Assembly: GCA_017860295.1 (NCBI GenBank)
Contig: JAFNAS010000020.1
Span: forward strand, 1-64,000
DNA from: Bacteroidota bacterium
Lineage (GTDB): Bacteria > Bacteroidota > Bacteroidia > Bacteroidales > Paludibacteraceae
DNA length: 64,000 nucleotides
Reading direction: 5' to 3'
In this document: positions 25,816 to 34,660 of the stretch, piece by piece
Layout: each line of letters opens with the position of its first letter
How positions within the stretch are numbered: the first letter of the stretch is position 1
Translations under genes and position numbers: made by a program
The notes under the pieces: model-generated
What the model saw: only the letters and a program-made list of their open reading frames with translations
Database searches by the model: none
What the model was told of the DNA's origin: nothing

Positions 25816-26631
25816 ATGTCTAATTATCGAAAAGGGCTAACTTTTCTGTTAGCATTTACCGTAGCCACGGTAGCGTTATCGGCTCAGGTTTTTCAAAATG
25901 CGCAGATAACATTCTCAAAACTTAAAGAACATGTCTGGGTGGGTGAAACATCCGACAATTGTACCATGTACATCATCGAGGGAAGTAAAAAAGCCTTGCT
26001 GATTGACACCGGAACGCGATGTGATTCACTGGACAAGATCGTCCGGAAAATCACCTCGAAACCGCTGGAGGTGGTGCTCACCCACGGGCATCACGACCAT
26101 GTAGGAAATATCGGTTATTTTGGTTCTGTGTTTATGCACAAAGCCGATTTATTTATGGTGCAGGGCTACAAAGGAAAGGTCAATTTTGTGGACGAAGGAT
26201 ATGTGTTCGATCTGGGGGACCGGAAAATTGAAGTATGCCATACTCCGGCTCATACTCCGGGATCCATTATTCTGCTCGACCGTGCCAATGGCGATTGTTA
26301 CTCGGGCGATGCTTTCGGATCGAATCAGGTGTGGCTTCAACTGCAACCGCTGTCGCCCATCACCGATTACATCAAAGCGTGTAAACGGATGTTGGCGTTT
26401 ATCGACAACGGCATTCCCCGCATCTACTGTGGACACTATGTTTATTTGAAAAAACCGATTGGCAAAGAGTATATGACCAAGATGCTGACACTGGCCGAAG
26501 AGTTGAAAAGTGGCACCGCAAAAGATATTAAACCGTTCCGGTCGGAACTTCCTCTTGCCGGATACCACGGCCCGCTGATTGCCAGCAAAGAGGATATTGC
26601 TATCGTGTACGATCCGGCTATACTGAAGTAA
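25816..26631 (+). CDS. Exported metallo-beta-lactamase-fold hydrolase
   Basis: A 271-residue metallohydrolase with an N-terminal signal peptide (cleavage near VALSAQ). The metal motif is THGHHDHVG; further ligands are in CHTPAHTPGS, then SGDAFGS, and a late His in YCGHYV. The fold covers many hydrolases (lactonases, glyoxalase II, lactamases); nothing here fixes the substrate, and true beta-lactamase activity should not be assumed. It follows the pump operon by 32 bases and may be cotranscribed up to the terminator at 26657-26696. Confidence 0.9.
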   Translation: MSNYRKGLTFLLAFTVATVALSAQVFQNAQITFSKLKEHVWVGETSDNCTMYIIEGSKKALLIDTGTRCDSLDKIVRKITSKPLEVVLTHGHHDHVGNIGYFGSVFMHKADLFMVQGYKGKVNFVDEGYVFDLGDRKIEVCHTPAHTPGSIILLDRANGDCYSGDAFGSNQVWLQLQPLSPITDYIKACKRMLAFIDNGIPRIYCGHYVYLKKPIGKEYMTKMLTLAEELKSGTAKDIKPFRSELPLAGYHGPLIASKEDIAIVYDPAILK

Positions 26632-26656
26632 AGATCACTGAATGAATCGTATCAAG

Positions 26657-26696
26657 AAAAGAGGCTATCTCCAATGACCGGAGGTAGCCTCTTTTT
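26657..26696 (+). terminator. Terminator after the efflux/hydrolase region (third copy of recurrent hairpin)
   Basis: AAAAGAGGCTATCTCC (26657-26672) pairs with GGAGGTAGCCTCTTTT, with one wobble pair, followed by T. The base changes relative to the other two copies keep the stem paired. Confidence 0.85.
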
Positions 26697-26712
26697 CTGC
26701 GTAATAGTCGGT

Positions 26713-26748
26713 CAAAAACAGTGGCTGAGTTCTCAGCCACTGTTTTTG
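26713..26748. terminator. Bidirectional terminator hairpin
   Basis: CAAAAACAGTGGCTGAG and its exact complement flank TT, making a perfect 17-bp stem with T5 on either strand. It probably ends the SusCD transcript from the right and backs up the terminator on the left. Confidence 0.8.
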
Positions 26749-26842
26749 TATTCTTCTATCTTTATTTTGTCCGGTAAAACCGTAAGTTTTGTGGACTAAT
26801 AAACCAGTCTCCGCATAAGCAGCGATTGATTCATTAAATAAC

Positions 26843-28321
26843 TTATTTCAAACCGGTACGTGTATCCCACCACATCTGCTTACCCCAGAAATAATCACTC
26901 TCAGCAGCCGCTTCAGGAGCACAATTAGTTGAGTTTAGATTACGTTCTGTATCAGGATAGCCATAACACATAGGAGGAGTGTTATGTCCAGAATAATAGC
27001 TATCAGGTGCAATTACATTGCCTGAAGGATAGCCGCTCATGCGGAACAGAGACCATGCTTCCATACCATTTTTGAATACAGACACCCACCATTGAGTGAA
27101 CAATTGCTTCTGTGTTCCATCATACAGCCCACTATTGGCTAAGAATGTAGTAGCATCACTGTCAGTTCCACCATTTTCTGTAATCGACAAAGTCACCGCT
27201 TTTTCATAAGCTGCCTTTTGCGTCATGCCCACACTCCAACCCTTGCTGGCAGCATAAGCGATAGCAAAATAGGTTTCACAGCTACGCATCCACGGAGAAA
27301 ATCCGGTAAGCGAACCATCAATTGACATAAAACGTGTTCCAATACCAGAATAGGCAGAAACATTTGCAGCGGCTTCTAAGCCGTTCTGATAGCCTACATA
27401 AGGAGTCGTACTATTACCATTTGTGTAGTCCGCAGTTTGTTTTGCATAAACAGATAAACGAGGGTCGTTTGATCCTTTCAATGTTTCAACCATTAACTTG
27501 CTAACACCATATTCATTCGGACGGGTTTGATAATAGTCTGCATATGGTTCCGGATATTCATTATCCCATTGAAAAGAGACATTATCAGCATTACTTTGTA
27601 GGATAGGATACTTTGTAGTATTGCCCAGAATCTCCTCAAATGTCGATTGAGCATCTGTTGGATCTATGTTGGCAATACGGGCAGCAATACGAAGGCGTAA
27701 AGAGTTTCCATATTTCTTCCATGCTGTAATATCTCCATTTAACAAAACATCGCCTTTACCCAAAGCATCACCATTCACATCCAATGCCTCGACAGCAGTT
27801 TTTAATCGCTTCAATAAATCTGGATATATAACAGATTGTTTATCGTAAGCCGGTTTTGTAACACCATCTTCCAATTTTAAGGCATCCGAATAGGGTACAT
27901 TACCCCAACGGTCACTAATAACCTGAAAAATTTGGCACTGAAAAATCGTAGCTACAGCCCACATATTAGAGCCTTCTGTCGACTTATCTATGATTGCTTG
28001 TAAGTTACTGGCTGTTAAATAGCATACATTCCAAGAAGCTGTATTAACCGTTGGACGAAAACTGTAATATCCTTCATCGGTATACATCCATTTTGCAATT
28101 TGCCCGGAAAAACCACAAGATTCATTCAAATCAAACCATTCGTCAAACATATTGTCTGTAGAATAACGAAGACAATAAGCGAGAGTGTTAGTTAAGGGCA
28201 CATCTGTTCCGTTTGGGTTATCCGGATCGGAATTTACTTCATCAAAGCTGCTTGTACAACCGGTCATCACCAGTACTATTGCCATTAGTAGCACCGATAT
28301 TTTGATTTTATATATTTTCAT
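26843..28321 (-). CDS. SusD/RagB-family nutrient-binding outer-membrane lipoprotein
   Basis: A 492-residue surface lipoprotein of the SusD-like group. The lipobox VMTGC puts the lipidated Cys at residue 22. N-terminal helical repeats include SFDEVNSDPDNPNGTDVPLT, and a TPR-like helix pattern (VATIFQCQIFQVISDRWGNV) follows. The end includes KNGMEAWSLFRMSGYPSG, usual for this group. It captures ligand as the lid of the SusC transporter encoded 18 bases upstream. No glycoside hydrolase or local regulator is adjacent, so substrate is open; SusD-like proteins of this subgroup need not bind glycans. Confidence 0.94.
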   Translation of the reverse strand: MKIYKIKISVLLMAIVLVMTGCTSSFDEVNSDPDNPNGTDVPLTNTLAYCLRYSTDNMFDEWFDLNESCGFSGQIAKWMYTDEGYYSFRPTVNTASWNVCYLTASNLQAIIDKSTEGSNMWAVATIFQCQIFQVISDRWGNVPYSDALKLEDGVTKPAYDKQSVIYPDLLKRLKTAVEALDVNGDALGKGDVLLNGDITAWKKYGNSLRLRIAARIANIDPTDAQSTFEEILGNTTKYPILQSNADNVSFQWDNEYPEPYADYYQTRPNEYGVSKLMVETLKGSNDPRLSVYAKQTADYTNGNSTTPYVGYQNGLEAAANVSAYSGIGTRFMSIDGSLTGFSPWMRSCETYFAIAYAASKGWSVGMTQKAAYEKAVTLSITENGGTDSDATTFLANSGLYDGTQKQLFTQWWVSVFKNGMEAWSLFRMSGYPSGNVIAPDSYYSGHNTPPMCYGYPDTERNLNSTNCAPEAAAESDYFWGKQMWWDTRTGLK

Positions 28322-28339
28322 ATCCCTTGTATTTAAGAA

Positions 28340-31300
28340 TTAAAACGTAAGATTAAATTTAATACCAATGCTTCGCGTTGGAGGACAAGAGTTACTTTCA
28401 AATCCTACACTTGTATTACCAGATCCCTCACTACTTTCAGGATCAATTTTTGCTTGGTTGTTACCGGACAACCATAAAATGGCCACATTACTACTTACTA
28501 ATGAAACTTTAGCGTCTTCTACAACCTTAAGGCGTGATATAATTGATTTCGGGAAAGTATAAGTAAGATGAATCTCTCTCAGTTTCAAATAAGATCCATC
28601 ACATATATCCAACTCTTTATTGGAATAGTATGAATAAAACCATTTTTGCGCACTGATAGTCTTTGTATTTGCACTTCCATCGGCCAATACACAAGTTTTA
28701 TTGGTCAAAACATTTTTACCAACAACAACACCCGTTTCACGAATATTTCCTGCTGCCGTGTAATCCAAAAGGCCGGTATAAGTAGTAAACATCTGTGTCT
28801 CTGAGAAGAAATCGCCACCCTTACGATAGTCAAGTAAGAATCCGAAAGATAAGTTTTTATAAGAGAATTCATTACTCCATCCGGCCAACCAATCAGGAGT
28901 AACGTCACCTATCTTTTTACTACTTACCAGAGTCGGAAGTCCATTCGAACCGATAATCACACGACCTTGGGCATCAGTCTTGAATCCAGTACCATAGAGA
29001 GAACCCCAAGACTCACCCGCTTTAGCATAATTATATACGCTCCAGTCGGAATTAATGGTATATGTATCCAAACCTGGAGAAAGTTCTATTACTTTGCTCT
29101 TATCTTTAGACCAGTTCAGCGTTGTAGTCCAATTGAATCCTTTGGGGTTTTTAATGACATCTGCAGAAAGAGTAAGTTCAAGACCTTTATTACTAACCTT
29201 ACCGGCATTAATCAATTTATACCGATAACCGGTTGAAGCAGCCACTTCTACAGTCATGATCTGATCACTTGTAGTCTTTGTGTAGTAGGCCATATCCAAG
29301 CGAATTCTATTCTTCAGGAATGCAGCTTCAACACCCACTTCCTTCGTATTCACACTCTCCGGTTTCAAGTTAGGGTTATTCAAAGTCTTCGATCTATAAT
29401 ATTGACCCACTCCGTTAATAGTAGCACTTGTTGGTGTAGCTTCAGATGTCGGATTTATATAATTAAGCCCGGTACGATATGACGTAGTTGCATTACCTAC
29501 CTGTGCAATATTTGCACGAACTTTTAAATAGCTTAAAGCATCACTTTTTAGTGCACTGAATGTTTCTGTGGGAATCCAACTTAAACTTACCGAAGGATAG
29601 AAAAATGCATCATTAATTGTTGAGCTCCAATCATTTCGGGCACTTACTTCCAGGTAAGCCTGACTGGCATAGCCTACAGAGGCATTCGCGTAAACCGAAT
29701 TAGATCGTATATGTGAATTATCCATTGATGTATAAGGTGTTCCAGCAACATTCGCCATGGTATACAATCCTTTGATTGTAAGACCACTTGATGCGGTAGC
29801 TCCTTCTGCAGATTGACTCCAGGTCATATCTCTATAGTTTGCACCAGCCAACGCATCTACAGAAAAATCACCAAATTTTTTATCGAAATAGGCAATAAAG
29901 TCCGCATTCAATTCATGGCGATCTTCCAAAGTTTGACGGAACCAGCCATTCGGACAGTCTGTGCTGTATAATACTTTCTGGAATGTCTTATCAAAATAGA
30001 AATCATAACCGGCTCTACCTTCGAATTTCAACCAATCGGTTGGTTTATAAAAGAGAGAACCTTTTGATATTACACGGTCACGATCATACGCATTCGTGTT
30101 ATTATACAAATTATAGTAGGGATTAATGTGGAAAGCCTGAATCCAGTTATAGGGGTTTCCGGTTGTAGCATCCGTTTCGGTATAATGAGCCTTCAAATCT
30201 TTCATGTCAACCTGACGGCCAAACCACTGCATGATTGATTGCAATGGGTTAGAAGATGAATAACCAGTTGCCATAAGATTATCACTCTGAACCTTGCTAT
30301 ATGTAAGCGAGAAATCGGAACTGAGATACTTGTTAAAATTATATTGTCCGGTTAAAGATATATTATATCTTTTTTGATCGGTATTAGGAACTGTACCTAC
30401 CTGATCACGATAACCCAGAGATGCACGATAGGAACCTTTTTCGCTTGAATTACTAAAAGCGATGTCATGACTTTGAGATAGTCCTGTCTGAAAAAAATCT
30501 TTAATATTGTTGGGATGCGATATCCAGTCAGTGGCCTGACGTACCCCATTCACAATAGGGCTATTGTATTGAGGAATCTTTAAGCCAATATCCAAACGAG
30601 GACCCCAGCTTTCATCGTCCCCATCATTAACGCCGTTTCCGGTGCCATCAACATATTTGTATCCCGCATTTGGGTCTGAATCAGCAGGTCCTGTGTATGT
30701 GAAATTATGGGTTGCATAATCCTGATAACTGGTTCCAGAAGAAAAATAGCCTGCATTTTTATAGAGATTGTAATAATATTCGGATCCTGAATATCCTTGT
30801 CCGTATTTATTCTGATATTTTGGCAAATGGTATACGTTATCTATGGTAAAACTGCCATCGTAGTTGATTTTCATTTTATTACCGGCTGCTTTACCTTTTT
30901 TCGTTGTAATTAAGATGACACCATTTCCGGCACGCATTCCATACAATGCGGCAGAACCACCTTTCAATACTGAAATATTTTCAATATCATTGGGGTTAAT
31001 GTCGTTCAAGCCTGATCCCGTATCCAAAGTACCTTTGCCATCACTACCATACTGACTCCCAGCAGTACCTCCATACTGCTCTCCAGCACTTCCTCCATCC
31101 ATAGGAACTCCATCAATTACGATCAACGGATCATTGCTATTGAAAGAAGAGTTTCCGCGGATTAAGATACGCTGTGAAGCACCAACCGCTCCTCCTGCCT
31201 GTGTAATCTGAACACCAGACACCTTACCTTGCAACGCATTGGCAACATTCAACTGAGAAGTTCTATTTAAGTCATCCGACTTCACATCCTGCACCGCATA

Positions 31301-31657
31301 CCCCAAGGCCTTCTTCTCTTTTGTGATGCCCAAGGCAGTCACAACAACTTCACTCATCTGCTTGCTATCAGATTGAAGTACAATCTTCATGCTAGATTTT
31401 GCTTCTTGTTCTACTGTAGTCATCCCAACATAAGAAAAAATTAAAGTTTTCGCATTCGCGGGAAGATTAATAGAATACTTACCATTGGCATCTGTGATCG
31501 TACCCGTAGAAGTACCTTTCACCAATACCGTAGCACCAATAACAGGTTGACCGTCATCCGCAGAAATGACAGTACCTGAAACTTTTGTTTGAGCCGATGC
31601 CCAACCAATGCCTATTAACAGGCATAGCAATGTAATCGCTTTTCTCATAGGTTTCAC
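28340..31657 (-). CDS. SusC/RagA-family TonB-linked outer membrane transporter
   Basis: A 1105-residue outer-membrane barrel that imports a large nutrient with energy from TonB. It has a signal peptide (to about residue 22, IGWASAQ) and a carboxypeptidase-regulatory-like domain at about 24-105. SEVVVTALGITKEKKALGY starts the plug (VIDGVPMDG, GNGVILITTKKGK). A 22-strand barrel ends in the aromatic GIKFNLTF. It lacks the STN domain found in the receptor at the left edge, so it should not signal through a FecR protein. It is transcribed first, with the SusD gene 18 bases after it, as in most Sus-like pairs. Confidence 0.96.
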   Translation of the reverse strand: MKPMRKAITLLCLLIGIGWASAQTKVSGTVISADDGQPVIGATVLVKGTSTGTITDANGKYSINLPANAKTLIFSYVGMTTVEQEAKSSMKIVLQSDSKQMSEVVVTALGITKEKKALGYAVQDVKSDDLNRTSQLNVANALQGKVSGVQITQAGGAVGASQRILIRGNSSFNSNDPLIVIDGVPMDGGSAGEQYGGTAGSQYGSDGKGTLDTGSGLNDINPNDIENISVLKGGSAALYGMRAGNGVILITTKKGKAAGNKMKINYDGSFTIDNVYHLPKYQNKYGQGYSGSEYYYNLYKNAGYFSSGTSYQDYATHNFTYTGPADSDPNAGYKYVDGTGNGVNDGDDESWGPRLDIGLKIPQYNSPIVNGVRQATDWISHPNNIKDFFQTGLSQSHDIAFSNSSEKGSYRASLGYRDQVGTVPNTDQKRYNISLTGQYNFNKYLSSDFSLTYSKVQSDNLMATGYSSSNPLQSIMQWFGRQVDMKDLKAHYTETDATTGNPYNWIQAFHINPYYNLYNNTNAYDRDRVISKGSLFYKPTDWLKFEGRAGYDFYFDKTFQKVLYSTDCPNGWFRQTLEDRHELNADFIAYFDKKFGDFSVDALAGANYRDMTWSQSAEGATASSGLTIKGLYTMANVAGTPYTSMDNSHIRSNSVYANASVGYASQAYLEVSARNDWSSTINDAFFYPSVSLSWIPTETFSALKSDALSYLKVRANIAQVGNATTSYRTGLNYINPTSEATPTSATINGVGQYYRSKTLNNPNLKPESVNTKEVGVEAAFLKNRIRLDMAYYTKTTSDQIMTVEVAASTGYRYKLINAGKVSNKGLELTLSADVIKNPKGFNWTTTLNWSKDKSKVIELSPGLDTYTINSDWSVYNYAKAGESWGSLYGTGFKTDAQGRVIIGSNGLPTLVSSKKIGDVTPDWLAGWSNEFSYKNLSFGFLLDYRKGGDFFSETQMFTTYTGLLDYTAAGNIRETGVVVGKNVLTNKTCVLADGSANTKTISAQKWFYSYYSNKELDICDGSYLKLREIHLTYTFPKSIISRLKVVEDAKVSLVSSNVAILWLSGNNQAKIDPESSEGSGNTSVGFESNSCPPTRSIGIKFNLTF

Positions 31658-31707
31658 TTTTTGTTAAAATTCACTCTTTTTTATTCTTTTTATTCCGAAA
31701 AACGCAG

Positions 31708-31739
31708 CAAAGGTATAATAATGCATTTTTATTTCCAAA
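31708..31739 (-). promoter_or_regulatory. Promoter of the SusC/SusD operon
   Basis: Minus-strand TTTG (31736-31739), 20 bases, TACCTTTG (31708-31715): an exact consensus 50 bases before the SusC start. Confidence 0.8.
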
Positions 31740-32397
31740 TTTAAAATTTCATATTGAATATATTTGATGTCAAAAACCATCAAAATGTAATAGTTTACGC
31801 ATCAATATACATAAAAATAGATATAAAAGAGGCCATTCCGTTTCATTAATGTCAAATCATGAGCCACTAATACTAATTGTATGTGTAAATATCTGTAAAT
31901 ATGCAATTTGTGTGTATAGTTAAAAAATAAACATTCATTACTTTTTCTTTGTATCTCCTCAACTATAAGAACTTATTTAGAATATACTTTTCACGTCAAT
32001 CAATGCTTATGAATTATGCTTAAATAACATTTATTGTCTGTAAGATTCAAACTCAGAAATATCGTTCATCCAATAAAATAAGGGTTATAAATGCCAACAA
32101 TTCTCTCTATAATAGAGTTCTTTATCTCGATGGATGAAATTATAACTCGTATAATAGAAGCAAATTATAAAAATTCCAATTCTTATTGTTCAATGACCTT
32201 ACTTCCATTTTAAAACACTTTCGAAGTGATTACAGCTATTTTTTCTGTACAAACTGACGTCAGCTATCCTGCGATTACACGCATTCTATGTACTACACAA
32301 AAAATATTTACAGATTTTAATTCCTCATAAACAGATGATTAAATATTTTGGACTCCATATAAACCAAATAATATACAAGATTAGGAAGGCGGAACGC
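31740..32397. other. AT-rich noncoding stretch upstream of SusC
   Basis: About 660 bases with no credible reading frame, tRNA or strong hairpin. It lies between the SusC promoter and the mrp terminator. It could carry upstream regulator sites for the SusCD operon or be decayed sequence; I see no identifiable remnant. Confidence 0.6.
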
Positions 32398-32445
32398 AAA
32401 AAAAATCACATACTCTAGGCATTGTGTACCATAAGTATGTGATTT
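32398..32445 (-). terminator. Terminator of the trmB-mrp transcript
   Basis: On the minus strand AAATCACATACT and AGTATGTGATTT form a perfect 12-bp stem followed by a run of T. It lies about 95 bases beyond the mrp stop. Confidence 0.8.
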
Positions 32446-32540
32446 GTTAATTTTATAAAAATTGAGCGAGAGTAACTATTTCATTCTAAGATAATATTAC
32501 ACAGATTGGTGGTCAAGTTTTAGCTTCTGTATATTATTGG

Positions 32541-33602
32541 TCAATGAATCAATACATTCTCCACTTTTTTTGCTAGCTCTTCAAATGCGATTGACATTGG
32601 AGACAACTCATTTAAAGAAATAGGCGTGCCGGCATCTCCGCTTTCGCAGATGCTCTGAACCAGCGGAATCTCACCCAACAGCGGTACGTTCATCTCTTCA
32701 GCCAGGCGTTTGCATCCCTCTTTGCCAAAGATATAGTATTTATTTTGCGGGAGTTCTGCCGGTGTAAACCATGCCATATTTTCGACTACTCCCAAAACGC
32801 GTACATTGATTTTGTCGTTGGTAAACATATTGATTCCTTTCCGTACATCGGCAAGAGCTACTTCCTGCGGTGTCCCTACAATAATTACTCCCGATAAATC
32901 CACTGTCTGTACCAGCGTTAGGTGAATATCGCCCGTCCCCGGCGGCATGTCGATAAAGAGATAATCGAGTTCTCCCCAAGCTGTATCATTAATTAACTGT
33001 TTGAGTGCATTGCCGGCCATCGGACCCCGCCAAACCAACGCATTCGATTGATCGACAAAAAAGCCGATCGACAAAACTTTGACGCCATATTTTACAACGG
33101 GTTGAATAACTTCTTTTCCATCAACAGTTTCGACGGTCGGACGATCTTCTTCTACTCCAAACATTTTAGGTATAGAGGGGCCGTAAATGTCAGCATCGAG
33201 CAGACCGACGCTAAAACCAAGGTTGGACATAGCGACCGCAAGATTGGCCGCAATGGTAGATTTGCCAACACCTCCTTTCCCGGAATAAACCGCTACAATA
33301 TGCTTGACTCCCTTCAATGGTTTTTCTTCTACTGATTTGGGAGTCTCTTTAAATTTCACAGAGATATTGCCTACAATATCGACATCAGAACCGATATATG
33401 TATGGATAGCTTGTTCACACGCTTTTACAAGTGACTTTGTAAACGGATCGTTTTGCTTATCAAAGATCAACGAAAAAGAAACGTTGTTTCCTTCTATGCG
33501 GATATTATCTTCAACCATATTGCTACTTACTATGTCAATTCCGGTGCCCGGATAACGCACGTGAGCAAGCGCTTCAAGAATTAATTTAGGATATAATGTC
33601 AT
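32541..33602 (-). CDS. mrp: Mrp/NBP35-family Fe-S cluster carrier ATPase
   Basis: A 353-residue cytoplasmic P-loop protein of the ApbC/Mrp family, thought to carry Fe-S clusters to target proteins. An N-terminal MIP18-like (DUF59) domain spans about 1-85. A deviant Walker A, YSGKGGVGKST, spans about 106-116, followed by LLDADIYGPSIPKMFG and IDMPPGTGDIHLTL. The C-terminal CxxC that binds the bridging cluster in many homologues is not visible: the equivalent region reads ENMAWFTPAELPQNKYYIFG. It is 59 bases after trmB on the same strand and ends at a strong terminator. Confidence 0.94.
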   Translation of the reverse strand: MTLYPKLILEALAHVRYPGTGIDIVSSNMVEDNIRIEGNNVSFSLIFDKQNDPFTKSLVKACEQAIHTYIGSDVDIVGNISVKFKETPKSVEEKPLKGVKHIVAVYSGKGGVGKSTIAANLAVAMSNLGFSVGLLDADIYGPSIPKMFGVEEDRPTVETVDGKEVIQPVVKYGVKVLSIGFFVDQSNALVWRGPMAGNALKQLINDTAWGELDYLFIDMPPGTGDIHLTLVQTVDLSGVIIVGTPQEVALADVRKGINMFTNDKINVRVLGVVENMAWFTPAELPQNKYYIFGKEGCKRLAEEMNVPLLGEIPLVQSICESGDAGTPISLNELSPMSIAFEELAKKVENVLIH

Positions 33603-33661
33603 GATTGTTGGTATTTTATGTATTTGCTATTTCTAATTATCTAATCTACTGTTGTTTTTCA

Positions 33662-34420
33662 TCAGTCTGTCAGATTTAGTTCACTTCGCTTATTGCGGCC
33701 ATAACTACGATATGGATCCATTTCGATTTCAATCTCAGGCTCTTTCCATTCAGTTCGAGGCTCAAGGACGAATTTGATATATTTAATGGTAATGCCACGA
33801 GCCAACCATTGCTGTTCGTAGTAAGTTTTAATCGACAAAATTTCATCCTCCGGACGCAGGGCATAAATATCGTCACAAATATCTATTACCGGCAACCCAT
33901 TTTCAGCAATCACAGCTTTGGTATAGGTAAACATAAAATTACTGTCTGATTTGAGATGCAGAATACCTTCCGGTTTCAGAATTCCGGTATAACGACGAAG
34001 GAAACCGGTGCCTGTGAGTCGTTTGTTTTTTTTCTTCATCTGAGGATCGGGAAAAGTCAGCCAAATTTCACTCACTTCATTCTCTCCGAAGAAATAGGGT
34101 AACATCTCAATGTTGGTACGGACAAAAGCCACATTTTTCATTCCGCTGTTGAACGACTCCTTTGCTCCAGCCCACAAACGCGCTCCTTTGATGTCGACAC
34201 CAATATAATTTTTGTCGGGAAAACGCCGACCTAAAGCCACAGTATATTCACCTCTTCCACATCCAAGCTCGAGCACAATCGGGTTATCGTTTCCGAAAAA
34301 TTCGTGCCAACGACTTTTCATTTCGCATAGAGCTCCATCACGAAGCTGCAACGCCGAAATCTGAAATACATGCGAAAGTTGTTCTAACTCTCTAAATTTC
34401 TGTAATTTATTTTTTCCCAT
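33662..34420 (-). CDS. trmB: tRNA (guanine-N7-)-methyltransferase
   Basis: A 252-residue SAM-dependent enzyme forming m7G46 in tRNA variable loops. Motif I is [16 protein letters not shown] (about residues 49-64). [15 protein letters not shown] and the family signature [20 protein letters not shown] follow. The ~50-residue N-terminal lead and ~45-residue C-terminal tail are usual for Bacteroidetes forms. It is first in a two-gene transcript with mrp and divergent from miaB. Confidence 0.95.
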   Translation of the reverse strand: MGKNKLQKFRELEQLSHVFQISALQLRDGALCEMKSRWHEFFGNDNPIVLELGCGRGEYTVALGRRFPDKNYIGVDIKGARLWAGAKESFNSGMKNVAFVRTNIEMLPYFFGENEVSEIWLTFPDPQMKKKNKRLTGTGFLRRYTGILKPEGILHLKSDSNFMFTYTKAVIAENGLPVIDICDDIYALRPEDEILSIKTYYEQQWLARGITIKYIKFVLEPRTEWKEPEIEIEMDPYRSYGRNKRSELNLTD

Positions 34421-34442
34421 ATATTATACTTACAAAGAGGAA

Positions 34443-34450
34443 CAAAGATA
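34443..34450 (-). promoter_or_regulatory. -7 box of trmB
   Basis: Minus-strand TATCTTTG, 22 bases before the trmB start. The -33 match is poor. Confidence 0.5.
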
Positions 34451-34626
34451 CTCAATTTTCGTACCAAATATCTACCGACTGTGGCGTTGCATAGTGTATC
34501 GAAGTATCCGCTAAACAGAATTAACCCGGAGCAAGACAATTCTGAGTCCATTTTGGTTGACAAGATAAGAGATTGCGTACTAACAATGAGAGAAATAAGT
34601 GTTCGAAGAATGAACAAAAAAATGAT

Positions 34627-34634
34627 TACCTTTG
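34627..34634 (+). promoter_or_regulatory. -7 box of miaB
   Basis: TACCTTTG, 26 bases before the chosen ATG at 34661. It rules against the longer open frame that begins at 34481. Confidence 0.6.
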
Positions 34635-34660
34635 CCGTCGAATTTTTTAGATATTACAAT

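Noticed and set aside
26040-26110. Beta-lactamase resistance gene
   Set aside because: The metallo-beta-lactamase fold alone does not show lactamase activity. The surrounding residues do not identify a known resistance subclass.
34481-34660. Longer miaB N-terminus
   Set aside because: The extra 60 residues precede the TACCTTTG box and are not like any MiaB N-terminus.
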